DNA of 64,000 nucleotides from Phoronis australis (taxonomy: Eukaryota; Phoronida; Phoronidae). The notes beneath the pieces are model-generated. The model worked only from the letters and a program-made list of their open reading frames with translations, was not told the DNA's origin and ran no database searches. Shown in pieces: positions 45,401-57,500 of the stretch (the stretch's first letter is position 1; every line of letters begins with the position of its first letter). The stretch covers positions 349,474-413,473 of the forward strand of contig NMRA01000298.1 in NCBI GenBank assembly GCA_002633005.1, given 5' to 3'. The position numbers were made by a program, and so were the translations under genes.

Positions 45401-46780
45401 GGCTTACGTTAGCACCATAGACTATATAGTACATGTCTATAATCTATGGTTAGCACAGATGATATTTCAATGACCAAATACCTGCTATAATCTACACTAA
45501 TTAGGAGACACTTTCTTTAGTTGGCAGAAGTAGAATACAAAATGCTCAAAATAATTTCGAAACCAATTGGACCAGATTGTAGCCAGCCAGCTAGCTGTAT
45601 GAAGACTGTCGTCAAAACTCAGCTACCACTCTGTGTGTACCTTTCTTCCGTAGACCCCGAAATTGCACACAGCCAGGGTAGTTCTGCTCGTCACCTCCGA
45701 CATGAAACTTGTATGTCCGGACAGGGTGACATCATGCAAAATCTGGGAATCAGCACGCAGCGGCTTTCCCGTTGCAGACGTTTAGGTGAAAAACAATGCG
45801 TAACTCTCCGTACTTTCTAACAATGAAGAGTACGTCATCGTTATGAAAACAGTACGCTCGTGTCACGCGCACGCGCCATTTCCTAAATGTTTGGGACAAC
45901 TTTGCAGCAGCAAAATTTAATCTCGTTTTTCGGCGATATCGAAATTCTAAAACCTTACAAAAAACGTGAAACCAGCTCCAATAACTTGTTGCATCGTGTA
46001 CGAAACCTAGTGAAAGAACAATAGTTGATTGAAGAATCGGCGAAAAAAAAATGGCCTACTGGTGACGCAATTATTTCATGCTGCCGCATAAAGCCTACGT
46101 AGAAGATCCGACGGCTCCCCAACTTTAGCAGCAGAATAACGATAGAACGCCATTTTTTCCAACACCTTTAAATAATTTAGTTTAATCAAAGGGGATTTTA
46201 GTTCTTATGGACCCTAATTTTGTGTCAGATGTTATCTGACCACTTTTTTACCCAAATCGACGCGAAGCTGTACATTTAGTCACGTACGGCTTTGTACCAA
46301 GGCTAACCAGATTTAAGAAATTGGACAATAGGTGACGCTCTATATCATTATCATGGCGCTGAAAGCATTGCATTCCCACAAATTTTAAGCCGCATGTGGT
46401 TTAAGCAGCAGAATAACGGTAGGACGGCACTGTTTAGGTGGTAAACCTTTTTAGTTACCCCAGTGGTCACATTTTTTTTCTGTTTTTGGCTTTCAAACTT
46501 GTCGAATAGACTCTCATAATTGCAAAAAACAGTAGAAACTAGAAAGCCAGCCGAGCTCATGGCCCAACGCATTTGTCCTGCAAGTCAGCCCTTGTTCTAT
46601 TTCCATATCAAGTCGAGCTCTTGTAGACTGGGTGGAGGGGGTTTTGGGTCGTGCGTCATGGGTTTGTGGGCCGTGGGTCGAGGGGGTCATGTGTTGAGGG
46701 GTGTGGAGTTGAAAGGGTTTTAGAACTATCCCACAAGAAAAGCAAGACTGCGAGATTACCCGCGATATTCAGATATTGGC
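42420..46780. other. Non-coding stretch
   Basis: Holds the hAT-like element at 44066-44363 and a diverged direct duplication around 46123-46450. Open frames at 44763-45107 and 45521-45820 (plus) have no recognised domain. Confidence 0.4.
44066..44363. mobile_element. hAT-like non-autonomous element (298 bp)
   Basis: Ends CAGTGGCGGATTTAGAGGGG and CCTGGATCTGCCCCTG are imperfect terminal inverted repeats starting with CAG. The inner block TGCGAATGTTCGACGG ... AAAATCCTGGCTAATAC is shared with 29515-29643. No 8-bp target duplication is obvious. Confidence 0.65.
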
Positions 46781-46789
46781 GTGTATTCT

Positions 46790-46855
46790 GTATTGCCGGT
46801 TTTATGGGGGTCGCTGGTTCGATTCCCGGGTTGGGTAATCCCGGCTATTACTACA
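46790..46855 (+). repeat. tRNA-derived SINE, copy 1 (B box only)
   Basis: Reads TTGCCGGTTTTATGGGGGTC then GCTGGTTCGATTCCCGGGTT, with a good Pol III B box (GGTTCGATTCC) but a degraded A box. It shares the downstream block GGCTATTACTAC with copy 2. Confidence 0.8.
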
Positions 46856-46954
46856 AATGGCGTAGTCGGCAAAAGTATGATCTACCGATGAAGCACTGCC
46901 AACTAGTACCCACGGACCTCGGGACGGCGCGCGTGGAAGGTTCCAGGAGTCAAG

Positions 46955-47060
46955 GACCTGTATGAGAGACTACCTTGTGTTCACCTGTGTTGTGGTGGTA
47001 AATGTTCCATGGGACGTTGATGACCTGTATGCGAGACATCCTGGTGTTCACCTTCCTGGT
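46955..47060. repeat. Diverged tandem repeat, about 70 bp
   Basis: GACCTGTATGAGAGACTACC then TTGTGTTCACCTG is repeated as GACCTGTATGCGAGACATCC then TGGTGTTCACCTT. Confidence 0.7.
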
Positions 47061-47147
47061 CATGTGCCCGTTCCGTAGGGAAGAGGGGAATGTTGTAGAT
47101 GTGCTTCCGGTGAATTATATGAGCCTCTGTTAGCTACTCCCTAACGG

Positions 47148-47250
47148 GCAATTGCCTATTAGCTGAATGGTTAGCACGCTTGCCGGTTTTATGGGGGTCG
47201 CTGGTTCGATCCCCGGGTCGGGTAATCTCGGCTATTACTACACAGTTATT
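47148..47250 (+). repeat. tRNA-derived SINE, copy 2 (A and B boxes intact)
   Basis: TAGCTGAATGG at 47161 fits the Pol III A box and GGTTCGATCCC at 47204 fits the B box, 32 bp apart. The acceptor stem does not pair well, so this is a SINE head and not a working tRNA. Confidence 0.82.
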
Positions 47251-47339
47251 CTTCATGAATGATGCCTGTTATTCAAATCAGCCCCCTAATACTCGTGCTT
47301 CAGACCAGCTGCTCAATAAAGTATAGTAATTGCTGAGTT

Positions 47340-47430
47340 TTTACCAGACTCGGAAATTAAGCTGGCGACCCCAAAAAACCGGCAGGGGTGCTAACCATAC
47401 AGGTAACACCAGGCAATTGCCTAGCTGTTA
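47340..47430 (-). repeat. tRNA-derived SINE, copy 3 (inverted, decayed)
   Basis: On the minus strand GGCAATTGCC, TGTATGGTTAGCACCCCTGC and CGGTTTTTTGGGGTCGC align with copy 2, but the B box has decayed. Confidence 0.75.
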
Positions 47431-48063
47431 ACGAGTTGCTTATGGAAGCAGATAATTATTCACCAGAAACATGTTTACAACAAAAATACTCTCAATCATC
47501 CTATGCAGGTTTCGTGGCTACCTGATAAATTCTAATATAATGGCAAACTTGTGTCATGTAGGGCAGTCAGTCCGACAGTCGGGATTAAGCAGTTACGATA
47601 GGGAGGGTTTGTGTACAGTGGAAAAGTCCCATTTTCCTCCAAGTCACTGTTTCCAAAAAGCCCCCATTAGGAGATAAAAGAATAAGACTTCTGTCATTCT
47701 ACCAGAATTTCATTGACTACTCTGCCCTTGTGCACAAACAAAAGAAATCACTTCTTGTGACACAATGTTTACACACAAACAGCGCCACCTGTCAGAATTA
47801 TCTTCAACAAGGTTTTTATGTTTGTGGGGCTGGGGGCTCTTTTGGAAATTCTCGATACTGTAAACACATTGTATTAATGAGTTAGGTGACTTGATATATT
47901 GTTTGATAATGGCCAGTGTTAGCATCCATGGACCAACTTGTTTCTGGGAAGGGACCTAGTCAAAAAATGATGGACATCACCACCTGACGTCTACATGTAC
48001 TAGTAGCTAGCTTAGCTGAAGTTGGCAGAACTTTTGCCCAAGAATACTCATCTACTTCCGAGT

Positions 48064-48315
48064 ACTACTTGAACCTGGTCTGCTGGACTGTATTTAACCT
48101 TATTCCTATATCCTCGGAGATGTCTCGTCACCTTTGATGAGGTGATGTTGTCACACAGGGTCTCGTATGTCTTGTCAACACTCATTATATGGTCAATTTG
48201 AATCTGGTGGCACTTGAGAGAAGGTTTTAGGCTTTGATGTCCTGTACCCCTCTATCAAGCCAGTTTTTCTCTTGGAAGTAGTTAAAAACAGTCCAACAGA
48301 CCAGGTTCAAGTAGT
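48064..48315. repeat. 35-bp inverted repeat just upstream of DIS3L start
   Basis: ACTACTTGAACCTGGTCTGC at 48064-48098 and its reverse complement at 48281-48315 pair over 35 bp with two mismatches and a 182-bp loop. The right arm ends 95 bp before the DIS3L ATG. Confidence 0.9.
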
Positions 48316-48409
48316 CATAGTATGAAAATACTGGATACAGTTGTACAAACACATTAGCTCTGAAGTTTTCACTTCTATATTTAACTGACAGGCTTGACTA
48401 CATACACCT

Positions 48410-48551
48410 ATGATGCAAACTGACAGAAAAGAAAAATTGCTTCGCATTAAGAACCGACAAGGCCGTACGGTTCGTGTGGTCCGAGAGATATACTTGCGAG
48501 AAGATGTCCCCTGTGGAAGCCCAGAATGTATATCTGGCTGCAGCCAAACTG
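48410..48551 (+). CDS. DIS3L: DIS3L exon 1
   Basis: Tandem ATGs at 48410 and 48413 begin [20 protein letters not shown], then [16 protein letters not shown]. It ends in phase 1 at donor GTGAGG and matches the family start (FQGRTLRIVREHYLR in vertebrates). Confidence 0.85.
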
Positions 48552-51500
48552 GTGAGGAAATGGGAAATCATGATGATTAGATTTCATTCTTTGACAGAAT
48601 TTGCCTTAAAGTGCTTAATACTGCCATTCACCTTGAATGTTTTAACAAGTGATTACATTGTTAGCATCATTAAACCTTCCTTTATAGCATTGCATGTTGC
48701 AAATGTGAATTCAATATCCTAAAGTCGAGAAAGCTTTCTTAGATCCAAGGATATGGGCGTGACGTATGAACGCACCCAGCGCTAGTGTGTCATGTCTATC
48801 AACAGTGTATTTAGCCATATACAGATTTTAACTCGGTAAAAGTATGTTTCCTGAAAGTAGAAAGCCTAATAAGATTTGATTTTTGATTTGTTACCAACCT
48901 GCCACTAATGAAGTCATGTGGTCATGTCTTTAGTAGAAATTAAAACAATTATGGTATCAAAAAGATGACCAAATCTGGTTTTGATATAAATGCTCAAAGT
49001 CAAATCCAACCTGCTTTTACAGTTTTCTTAACTGGCGAGTTTTTCCGAGAAAATTGTAGTGCAGTTATGTAATGCAGTGTTTTGCCTTGTTCGTTTTCAG
49101 AGTTTAAGAACCAGTTGGATGCTGAGGCTCCCTACTATGTGTTCCCCGACAGTGGCGTGACCAAAGACTACATGGAAATCTTAGAGTTTCCTGAGATTGT
49201 CGGACTTGTGTTTACACAAACAGTTTCCAGTTTAGTAAGGCTTTATTGTCTATTATTGGAAATTAGTTTCGTCTGAATTTTTCCATGTGATTTTGGCATG
49301 TTGCGGGGGTACGCTAGGTGTCAGAAATGAATTAATCTCTACCTGATGTTTTGGTTCACCCAATGACAAAGAAGGTGCTGGACAATTGTGCTAATTCACG
49401 AGGAGAGAATTGATGATGACCAGACAAGAATGCTCAATAGCCAAGTGTCATTCTAGTCTTGGAGGGGGTAACTAGTCCTCATACGGCCCTTTCATATTGA
49501 CTCAACTCCTGTCTTAGCAGAGGTTCGACGTAAACTGCATTGTTAACTGAACCATTCATACCGGCTTTGGTAGTAATGCACATTGACGCTGTTGTCATCA
49601 AAGTAATCGCAAGGTAGGGCTGAGGCATCGTGTGTATGCTAAGATTTTTTAATGTGACATTTGAGACCATTTACATGTGCTAATTGACATAAAAATGATT
49701 TCTAATTTGATTGGTGATTATTTGAGCAAAATGGAAGCAACTACTAGCGATGACACTGCCCTTTAATTGTTGACGATAACAGTGGCCTTATAGTGGATTA
49801 GAATTTTACAGCGAGTTGTAAGTCACGCATGTCCTTCGCACATAATCGGATTTTTGAAATTGACATGCAAGGTCAGTGTATGTAATTCTTTGTGTACCTG
49901 CTCTTGGCCTTCGTAAACAAATAAGGCTTCATAAAGTATTTATGGTCCTGACTGAGAAGGTATTTTTTATTACCCCCTAATAGTTTTGAATAGCTAAGCC
50001 TGTAATATACTGCACTAATTTCCCATCCCTTTTACAATCCTCGCTTTGTGTTTTTTTTTCCACACAAACCAGATGTGTATGTACTGTTGCTGATAAGCTG
50101 GGCATTAAAGACCCCTGGAAACTAGGTCGCAAGCTAGTCGTATAGAGATCGACAGATAGGTGTATCCATTGTTCACTTTGCTTTTCTCCGTTATAAGAAA
50201 GATAATGATAAGCATTTTTCAATAACAGACTGGTGTGCACCCAAGGTAGGATATCCATGCAACCTAAATTGTTATATCTATTAATTAAGACGCAAAAAAT
50301 GAAAAAACATTGGTAGTGTCCCAGAGGCAATAACCATGCGACGCAATTATGCCCATAGTTAAATAATACCTTGCGACCTACGTACAACATCATTTAGCAT
50401 GGGAACTAGTCAAGAGTTTGAGCTTCTGTATCCATTTTTCAAGATGTATTTTGCCCTACTGCTGTTAGACACTAGGAAATTGCCCATGCTTGGCTACGTT
50501 CAGAACGTTGTGTCTCAGAAATGGCAGTCGGAGTGAACAGTTGACCTGTGCTTGTTGTGCACTGTTTTCCAAGACAGTGCTGACAATGGTTTCTGAAATT
50601 TTCCACTTTTGCATGAGCGACCTATCAAATAATAGGATGCTTATAATTTTTGTCAGAAAACTCAAAAGTTGCATGAAACAAAAAAGAAATGTGTTAGAAA
50701 TCTGTAACAGCATTTTGGAGATATCACCTTTAACGTATTTCAAATAAAATTTGGCCATGTCATTGATGTTGTGTTGCTAGACGTGTACATGTACCTTTGT
50801 TTCTTCTTGGTAATTTTTCCTGAAGACAGGGTATCAAGTTAAAAATCAGTCTACAGTAATCTTTTACAGAGTTAATGGTTTTCAGATATTTGTCTAAATG
50901 GACAGACTTGGTGATTATCTCCTACATTCAGCTTTTGAGCTTAATTAAACCATAAGCTATTGTTTGATCTGTACACTTCATTTAGAAGTCAGTGTTTCTC
51001 TGCTGGTATGTGCTGTCCAGTCGTGGAATTATGGCTATATACTGTACAAGCCAAAAGTGTTTGGTCAATATGACCCAGAATTCCTTGTCATGACAGCTGA
51101 GTGGATGCTAAACTCACCGTCAGAATAGTTGTCCTTCAATTGACCTATCGCCAGAATTTTGAATGACAGTTAAATGACCATTTAGAATGCAGCATTATTG
51201 ACACACGTTCGTTTCCAAGCCGCCATTTTACCGACAAGCAACACGTTGCCCGGTAAAACTTAAAAATGTATTGTTTGTTAGTGGACATTACCGAAGGGGG
51301 CAGAGCTTGCAATAGGTCAATTGAGAATAAAGGGGAATTAACAGGAATGTTAGTGAAATGGTTAAGCGCATGGCTTGGAATTTTCCTCTTAAGAGGATTT
51401 TCTCTTTTTTGGTTTCGATTTCCTCTTATTTGATTTCCAGTTTTCTACTGTTTTGTCTATTTTTATCTTTATTTTGACTTTATTCATTTATTTGATATGC

Positions 51501-54500
51501 AAAAACTTTTATTTCAGTATTCATTAATTTGACATGCAAAAACGTTTATTTCAGTTAAATTTTACAAGACAAAAAACATTTCTATCCAAAAGCCTGATGT
51601 GAAACAATGCATCACCTGGAAAGTTTTCCTCTTTTTTCATTGGTCATTCCAAGCCCTATTACCAGTCCTATTTGTTGTGAACAGAATCAGCCTTCGTGAC
51701 GGGGTCTGATTACTTTATTTGTGGTATAGATTACCTCTCATAATTTTGTTGAAACGTGGTAATGCAAGTTGGAGACGTTCCATTGGGTTTGTATGAAGGG
51801 GATCAAAGTGTCTCAATAGTCTATTTCATGTGTTAGGTGCAGAGAGAGGGAGGCAGACGACTGCATACTAGACTGAACAACATTGTGAAGGACCCTCGCA
51901 GGGGGAGTGTCGTGTTCTGCAATGAGTTCCAGAAATATGCAAGTAGGTCACGCAAACCAGGGGAGACAATCGATAGCTGGCAACTGAGGTGAGTTATGAG
52001 TGGTGCACATGTTCAGGGCGCATAACATTTTTTGCCTAACTTAGCATGTTGTCACTTAGCATGAATGGGTTTTTTGATCTTAGCAAATAAGTACAATCCA
52101 TGGTGCAATTTTGAACCGGCAGTACGTTAATTCTCTGTGAATCAAGTGAAGGAAATCATTATGTACACGATGTGGTTTTGTTTGTAAGAATGGCTTTATT
52201 ATGATTATATGACGATAACTAACAGACTCGACATTTCAAAGTGCATTTTCTACGCAACGAAACTGGTACAAGAATCGAATTGAACATATTAAATGTCCAT
52301 GCTGCTGAGAACCACTCTGTTGCCAAATGTAGTTTTAAATCTTAAAGTACCACCACCAATCTCAGATTTGAAGTGAAATGGTGCTTGTGGTGAATGGACA
52401 GTTTGTTAGTTGTTTTATGGTGGGCTTGGGGCTTAAAATGGTACGACAGTCAATCCTAACTATTGAGCCTGGTCTCAAACATTGAACAAATTGTCAGTTC
52501 TCCCAAGCCCAGAAATTGCTTCTTCTCTAAATAAAGGAAACTATTTGAGAACAATTTAATTATTGTAAGTGGTGTGAATTAAAAGTTATTTTTCAAACAA
52601 AAGTAGTATGAGTCAGCACCCCTTACCCCACACTCTGTGACCAGATTTACTTACCGCGCATAAAGAACCTCTACCACCTAACCTCAACTCCAACCGCACC
52701 CAGACAATTTTTAGGTTAAGTGACTAAAATCGCAATGCATTGAAACCGGGTCATCCAGCAATGGTAAAAGTTGCTTTCCACTCCCATCAAAAGCTGTGTG
52801 ATGAGGCTTTGATTTTCTGTCACCTGTGCTTGCTTCTCTATGTTCATATATTGTTACCATTATAAGGTTTATTTAGTTCTATTGCTTCCCCCAAGGTGTA
52901 CCTATGCTGCTGCGGAGTGGTACTATGATCACCTGGCTGGCAAAATACCTGTAGTGGTGTTAACGGAGAATAAACAGGTAAGTTCTTTTAAATGTTTCCA
53001 TACTCAATTGCGAAACTGGTAAAAATTTGATAGGAAATGTCTGTTTTAGAAGTTTGTTAATTTTTTGTACATTTGTCTCTCTTTACTTACAATGGCTCGA
53101 TGTTACATTTGTGTGATATTAATATTCAAGTTGTCTAAATCATCATTGCGTATGCATTTTTTGTAAAAGTCATAAAAGACATATTGCTTAATAGACCCTC
53201 ATTAAAAATGGAATGTTTTCAATATTCCTACAGCTTCAGTGATTTTAGAGAACGATTCATTTAGCGTAATATCTAAAGTTTCCTATGAATCCAGTCAGCC
53301 ATTTCTGAGATATGGTGTTCCATAGTCGGCCATATTGGGACGTTTTTAAATGGTCCCACACAACTTTAAGCAGCGTCTTTTCTCTATGCGATGTTTGTAG
53401 TTTATTGAAGAGCACAAGTGCAAAAGGCAAGATGTGTTTGTGATCAATATACAGACATTTCTCGACAACTTCTGGCCAAACTTGACTGCTGCCCACGACC
53501 TGTTGGACTCCTTGACTGCTTCACTACAGGACATTCAGGTCAAAGGTCGGTTTTGTTTGTTTTATATATTATGATTGAAAGCTATGTGAATTATTATTTT
53601 CCCTGTAGGAGTTGTCTGTGACATACAATGGGTTTCAACTGATTAGTGTGTTAGATTATGGTGTTCAATTAATCAGTAACAAATACTTTTAAAGCCTTTT
53701 TTCTATCTGAATGTGACTTAAGTAAATTGTCAACCACCACAATTTTATGTGGCTCAGCTGCCATGTTTGGCTCTTCAGGTAATCTGGCAAAAATCTGTTC
53801 CCCTGTAATTACATTTAGGGTAGGTCCAAATTTTTGGGTAGCAACTCATCTTTTTAGCACATTCCAAACCGTAGGATTTTACTTTCTCCTTGTCAGCTTT
53901 CGATGAATTCCCTTACATTCATTCTCGGTCTCGAGTGACTGAGAATAGCCACTTCCTGGTTTACTACAGTGTAGTCATTGATTCTACACTATTCACCCAG
54001 GCTCAATGCTGCGTGTTTGAAGGGCACCTGGGCCCGGTCTCCAATCTCCGTACTCAGACTCATCCTCATACTCGAGATTTCATACTCAAAATCGTGCTCA
54101 CTGGAGTCGTACTCAAAAAAACGTATCTAATGTCGTATTTCGAGTAGACTCCAAACGTACTCAAATCTGACACTCATACTCGAGTTGCTATGGAACTCTT
54201 TATGATGTGAAATGCAAAATCACGCAAAGCCGCGCTGATTCATCGCTCCCTATTGCAATAGACCACCCCAAGAACTAGGCCTACATTATCGTCTGCTGTC
54301 GCTGCAACTACAACAGTATGTCTATAACGTGGAATGCTGAGTGTTCTGTAACTGTTATTCATTTTTTAGTTTCAATAAATATTCTTATGCCAGTTCTTTG
54401 ATACATTTGGCTATTATTAAGCTTCACTTCTTGAGTTCCTCACCCAGTCCCGAAAACGTCTTTTAAAAGAAATTTGTAACACCTTATCACATCACATCTC

Positions 54501-57500
54501 TGTTGCTAATTTAGTCTTGACATAAAACCCATTGCTGTGTAGGCCTACGCTGATGTCAAACTTTGATATTGTATCTTTGTATTTTACCGGGATGTATCAA
54601 GTGAGTTGACATTTGGCACGTGAGTTAAAAACAATACTTGTGTAGGCATTCAGAGTTCACCAGTGGCAGTGAACGGGACGAGACGTCTACTTAGAAATCG
54701 GCAAACAAAATCTGGAATTCCATTTGGGGATTGAGGAATTATAGACAACTAAGTTATGATGAGAAATGTGCCTGACAGGGAAGCGAACTTTTTTTAACTC
54801 CCCTCCCCTCCTCGTCTTTTGGAAACCCTACAAAACATAGGCACACATACCTAAATAAGGGCAGCACAAACTTCTCACATGACTTTTCCCACAACTGCTT
54901 TCGACGCTTGTTATGACTCGCCGACAAGGGATTACAGTGCACTTGTTGCCAGGAATTGTAGAGGTAGAATGGCGGCCATAACATACAGTGATACGGCGGG
55001 TTAATAAGGTGAAGAATAAGAAGATTTAAGATGAAAACTATTATCTCTGAACTGAAGTTGAAGTACTGAGATGCGGTAAGAGGATTTATTTTTTTTTAGA
55101 TTTGCTGTGTTTCTTGGTTCCCTTTCGATATTTTGTTCTCTGGCTCGTATTTATTTTCGAGTACGTTTTCAAGCACACTGCCATACCAAACTTGAAATTT
55201 GAGCATAGACTCCAAATTTTTACTCAAAATCGTACTCGAAATATAGATGAGATACACTTCAGTTCGAGTACACTCGAAAACTGAGTCCGTGTTCGAAATT
55301 TCGAGTACAGATTTTTCGAGTATGACATTGAATACACCAAAGCTGAGTCTGTACTCGAGTTGAGTATGAAGTGTGAGTTTGAGCATGATTCGAGTCTGAG
55401 TACGGAGATTGGAGACCGGGCCCTGGCCACAGTTGTACACTGATGCAGTGCTCATCAATATTTTCCATTTTAAGGTTCTTTCGCCATATGTGGTTCTGAT
55501 GCCATTACTGTTTTACCAGTGTATAGCAAGTTGCTATGGAGACACCAAAAATAATTTGAAATTGCAAGTGAGGCGTGTTGAAATAGCTTCAGGAAAGAAT
55601 GCAAACATCTAGACCCCACCACTTGTAATTGCCCTGTGGCCACAAAAGTAGGGAAGAAGTAATTGTCAGCTGTGGTTACATGCAGATGGGTTTTCTTTTG
55701 TGCGCCGTGTTCGCATCAGGGCCCGGTCTCCAATCTCCGTACTCAGACTCGAATCATGCTCAAACTCACACTTCATACTCAACTCGAGTACAGACTCAGC
55801 TTTGGTGTATTTAATGTCATACTCGAAAAATCTGTACTCGAAATTTCGAGCACGTACTCAGTTTTCGAGTGTACTCGAACTGAAGTGTATCTCNTACTTT
55901 ATTTGTGGTATAGATTACCTCTCATAATTTTGTTGAACCGTGGTAATCCAAGTTGGATACGTTCCATTGGGTTTGTATGAAGGGGATCAAAGTGTCTCAA
56001 TAGTCGATTTCATTTGTTAGGTGCAGAGAGAGGGAGGCAGACGACTGCATACTAGACTGAACAACATTGTGAAGGACCCTCGCAGGGGGAGTGTCGTGTT
56101 CTGCAATGAGTTTCAGAAATATGCTAGTAGGTCACGCGAACCAGGGGAGACAATCGATAGCTGGCAACTGAGGTGAGTTATGAGTGATGCAGATGTTCAG
56201 GGTGCATAACATTTTTTGCCTAACTTAGCATGTTGTCACTTAGCATGAATGGGTTTTTTGATCTTAGCAAATAAGTACAATCCATGGTGCAATTTTGTAC
56301 CCGCAGTACGCTAATTCTCTGTGAATCAAGTGAAGGAAATCATTATGTACACGATGTGGTTTTGTTTGTAAGAATAGCTTTATTATGATTATATGATGAT
56401 AACTAACAGACTTGACACTTCAAAGTGCATTTTCTACGCAACGAAACTGGTACAAGAATCGAATTGAACATATTAAATGTCCATGCTGCTGAGAACCACT
56501 CGACTGTTACCAAATGTAACTTTTAAATCTTAAAGTACCGCCACCAATCTCAAGTTGTTCGTTACTCAGATTTGAAGTGATATGGAGCTTGTGGTGAATG
56601 TACAGTTTGTTAGTCGTTTTATGGTGGGCTTGGGGCTTAAAATGGTACGACGGTCAAACCTAACTATTGAGCCTGGTCTCAAACATTGAACAAATTGTCA
56701 GTTCTCCTAAGCCCAGAAATTGCTTCTTTTACTTTATCTTCTCTAAATAAAGGAAACTATTTGAGAACAATTTAATTATTGTAAGTGATGTGAATTAAAA
56801 GTTATTTTTCAAACAAAAGTAGTGTGAGTCAGCACCCCTTACCCCACACTCTGTGACCAGATTTACTAACCGCGCATAAAGAACCTCTACCACCTAACCT
56901 CAACTCCAACCGCACCCAGACAATTTTTAGGTTAAGTGACTAAAATCGCAATGCATTGAAACCGGGTCATCCAGCAACGGTAAAAGTTGCTTTCCACTCC
57001 CATCAAAAGCGGTGTGATGAGGCGTTGATTTTCTGTCAGCTGTGCTTGCTTCTCTATGTTCACATATTGTTACCATTATAAGGTTATTTAGTTCTATTGC
57101 TTCCCCCAAGGTGTACCTACGCTGCTGCAGAGTGGTACTATGATCACCTGGCTGGCAAAATACCTGTAGTGGTGTTAACGGAGAATAAACAGGTAAGTTC
57201 TTGTGAATGTTTCCAAACTCAATTGCGAAACTGGTAAAAATTTGATAGGAAATGTCTTTTTTAGAAGTTTGTTAATTTTTTTGTACCTTTTGTCTCTCTT
57301 TACTTACAATGGCTCGATGTTACATTTGTGTGATATTAATATTCAAGTTGTCTAAATCATCATTGCGTATGCATTTTTTGTAAAAGTCATAAAAGACATA
57401 TTGCTTGATAGACCCTCATTAAAAATGGAATGTTTTCAATATTCCTACAGCTTCAGTGATTTTAGAGAACATTCATTTAGCGTAATATCTAAAGTTTCCT

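Larger units (their letters stand above)
51711..55893. repeat. Duplicated segment, copy 1 (DIS3L exons 3-5)
   Basis: About 95% identical to 55895-59139 by eye, apart from indels. It contains two Harbinger-like insertions absent from copy 2 and ends inside the second one, at the single N. Read as one haplotype of the locus. Confidence 0.85.

Noticed and set aside
47148-47250. Functional tRNA gene
   Set aside because: A and B boxes are good but the acceptor and anticodon stems do not pair, and two related copies lie nearby, so a SINE is the better call.
49977-50393. 138-codon minus-strand frame
   Set aside because: It lies in DIS3L intron 2, antisense, with no recognised domain and no flanking exon.
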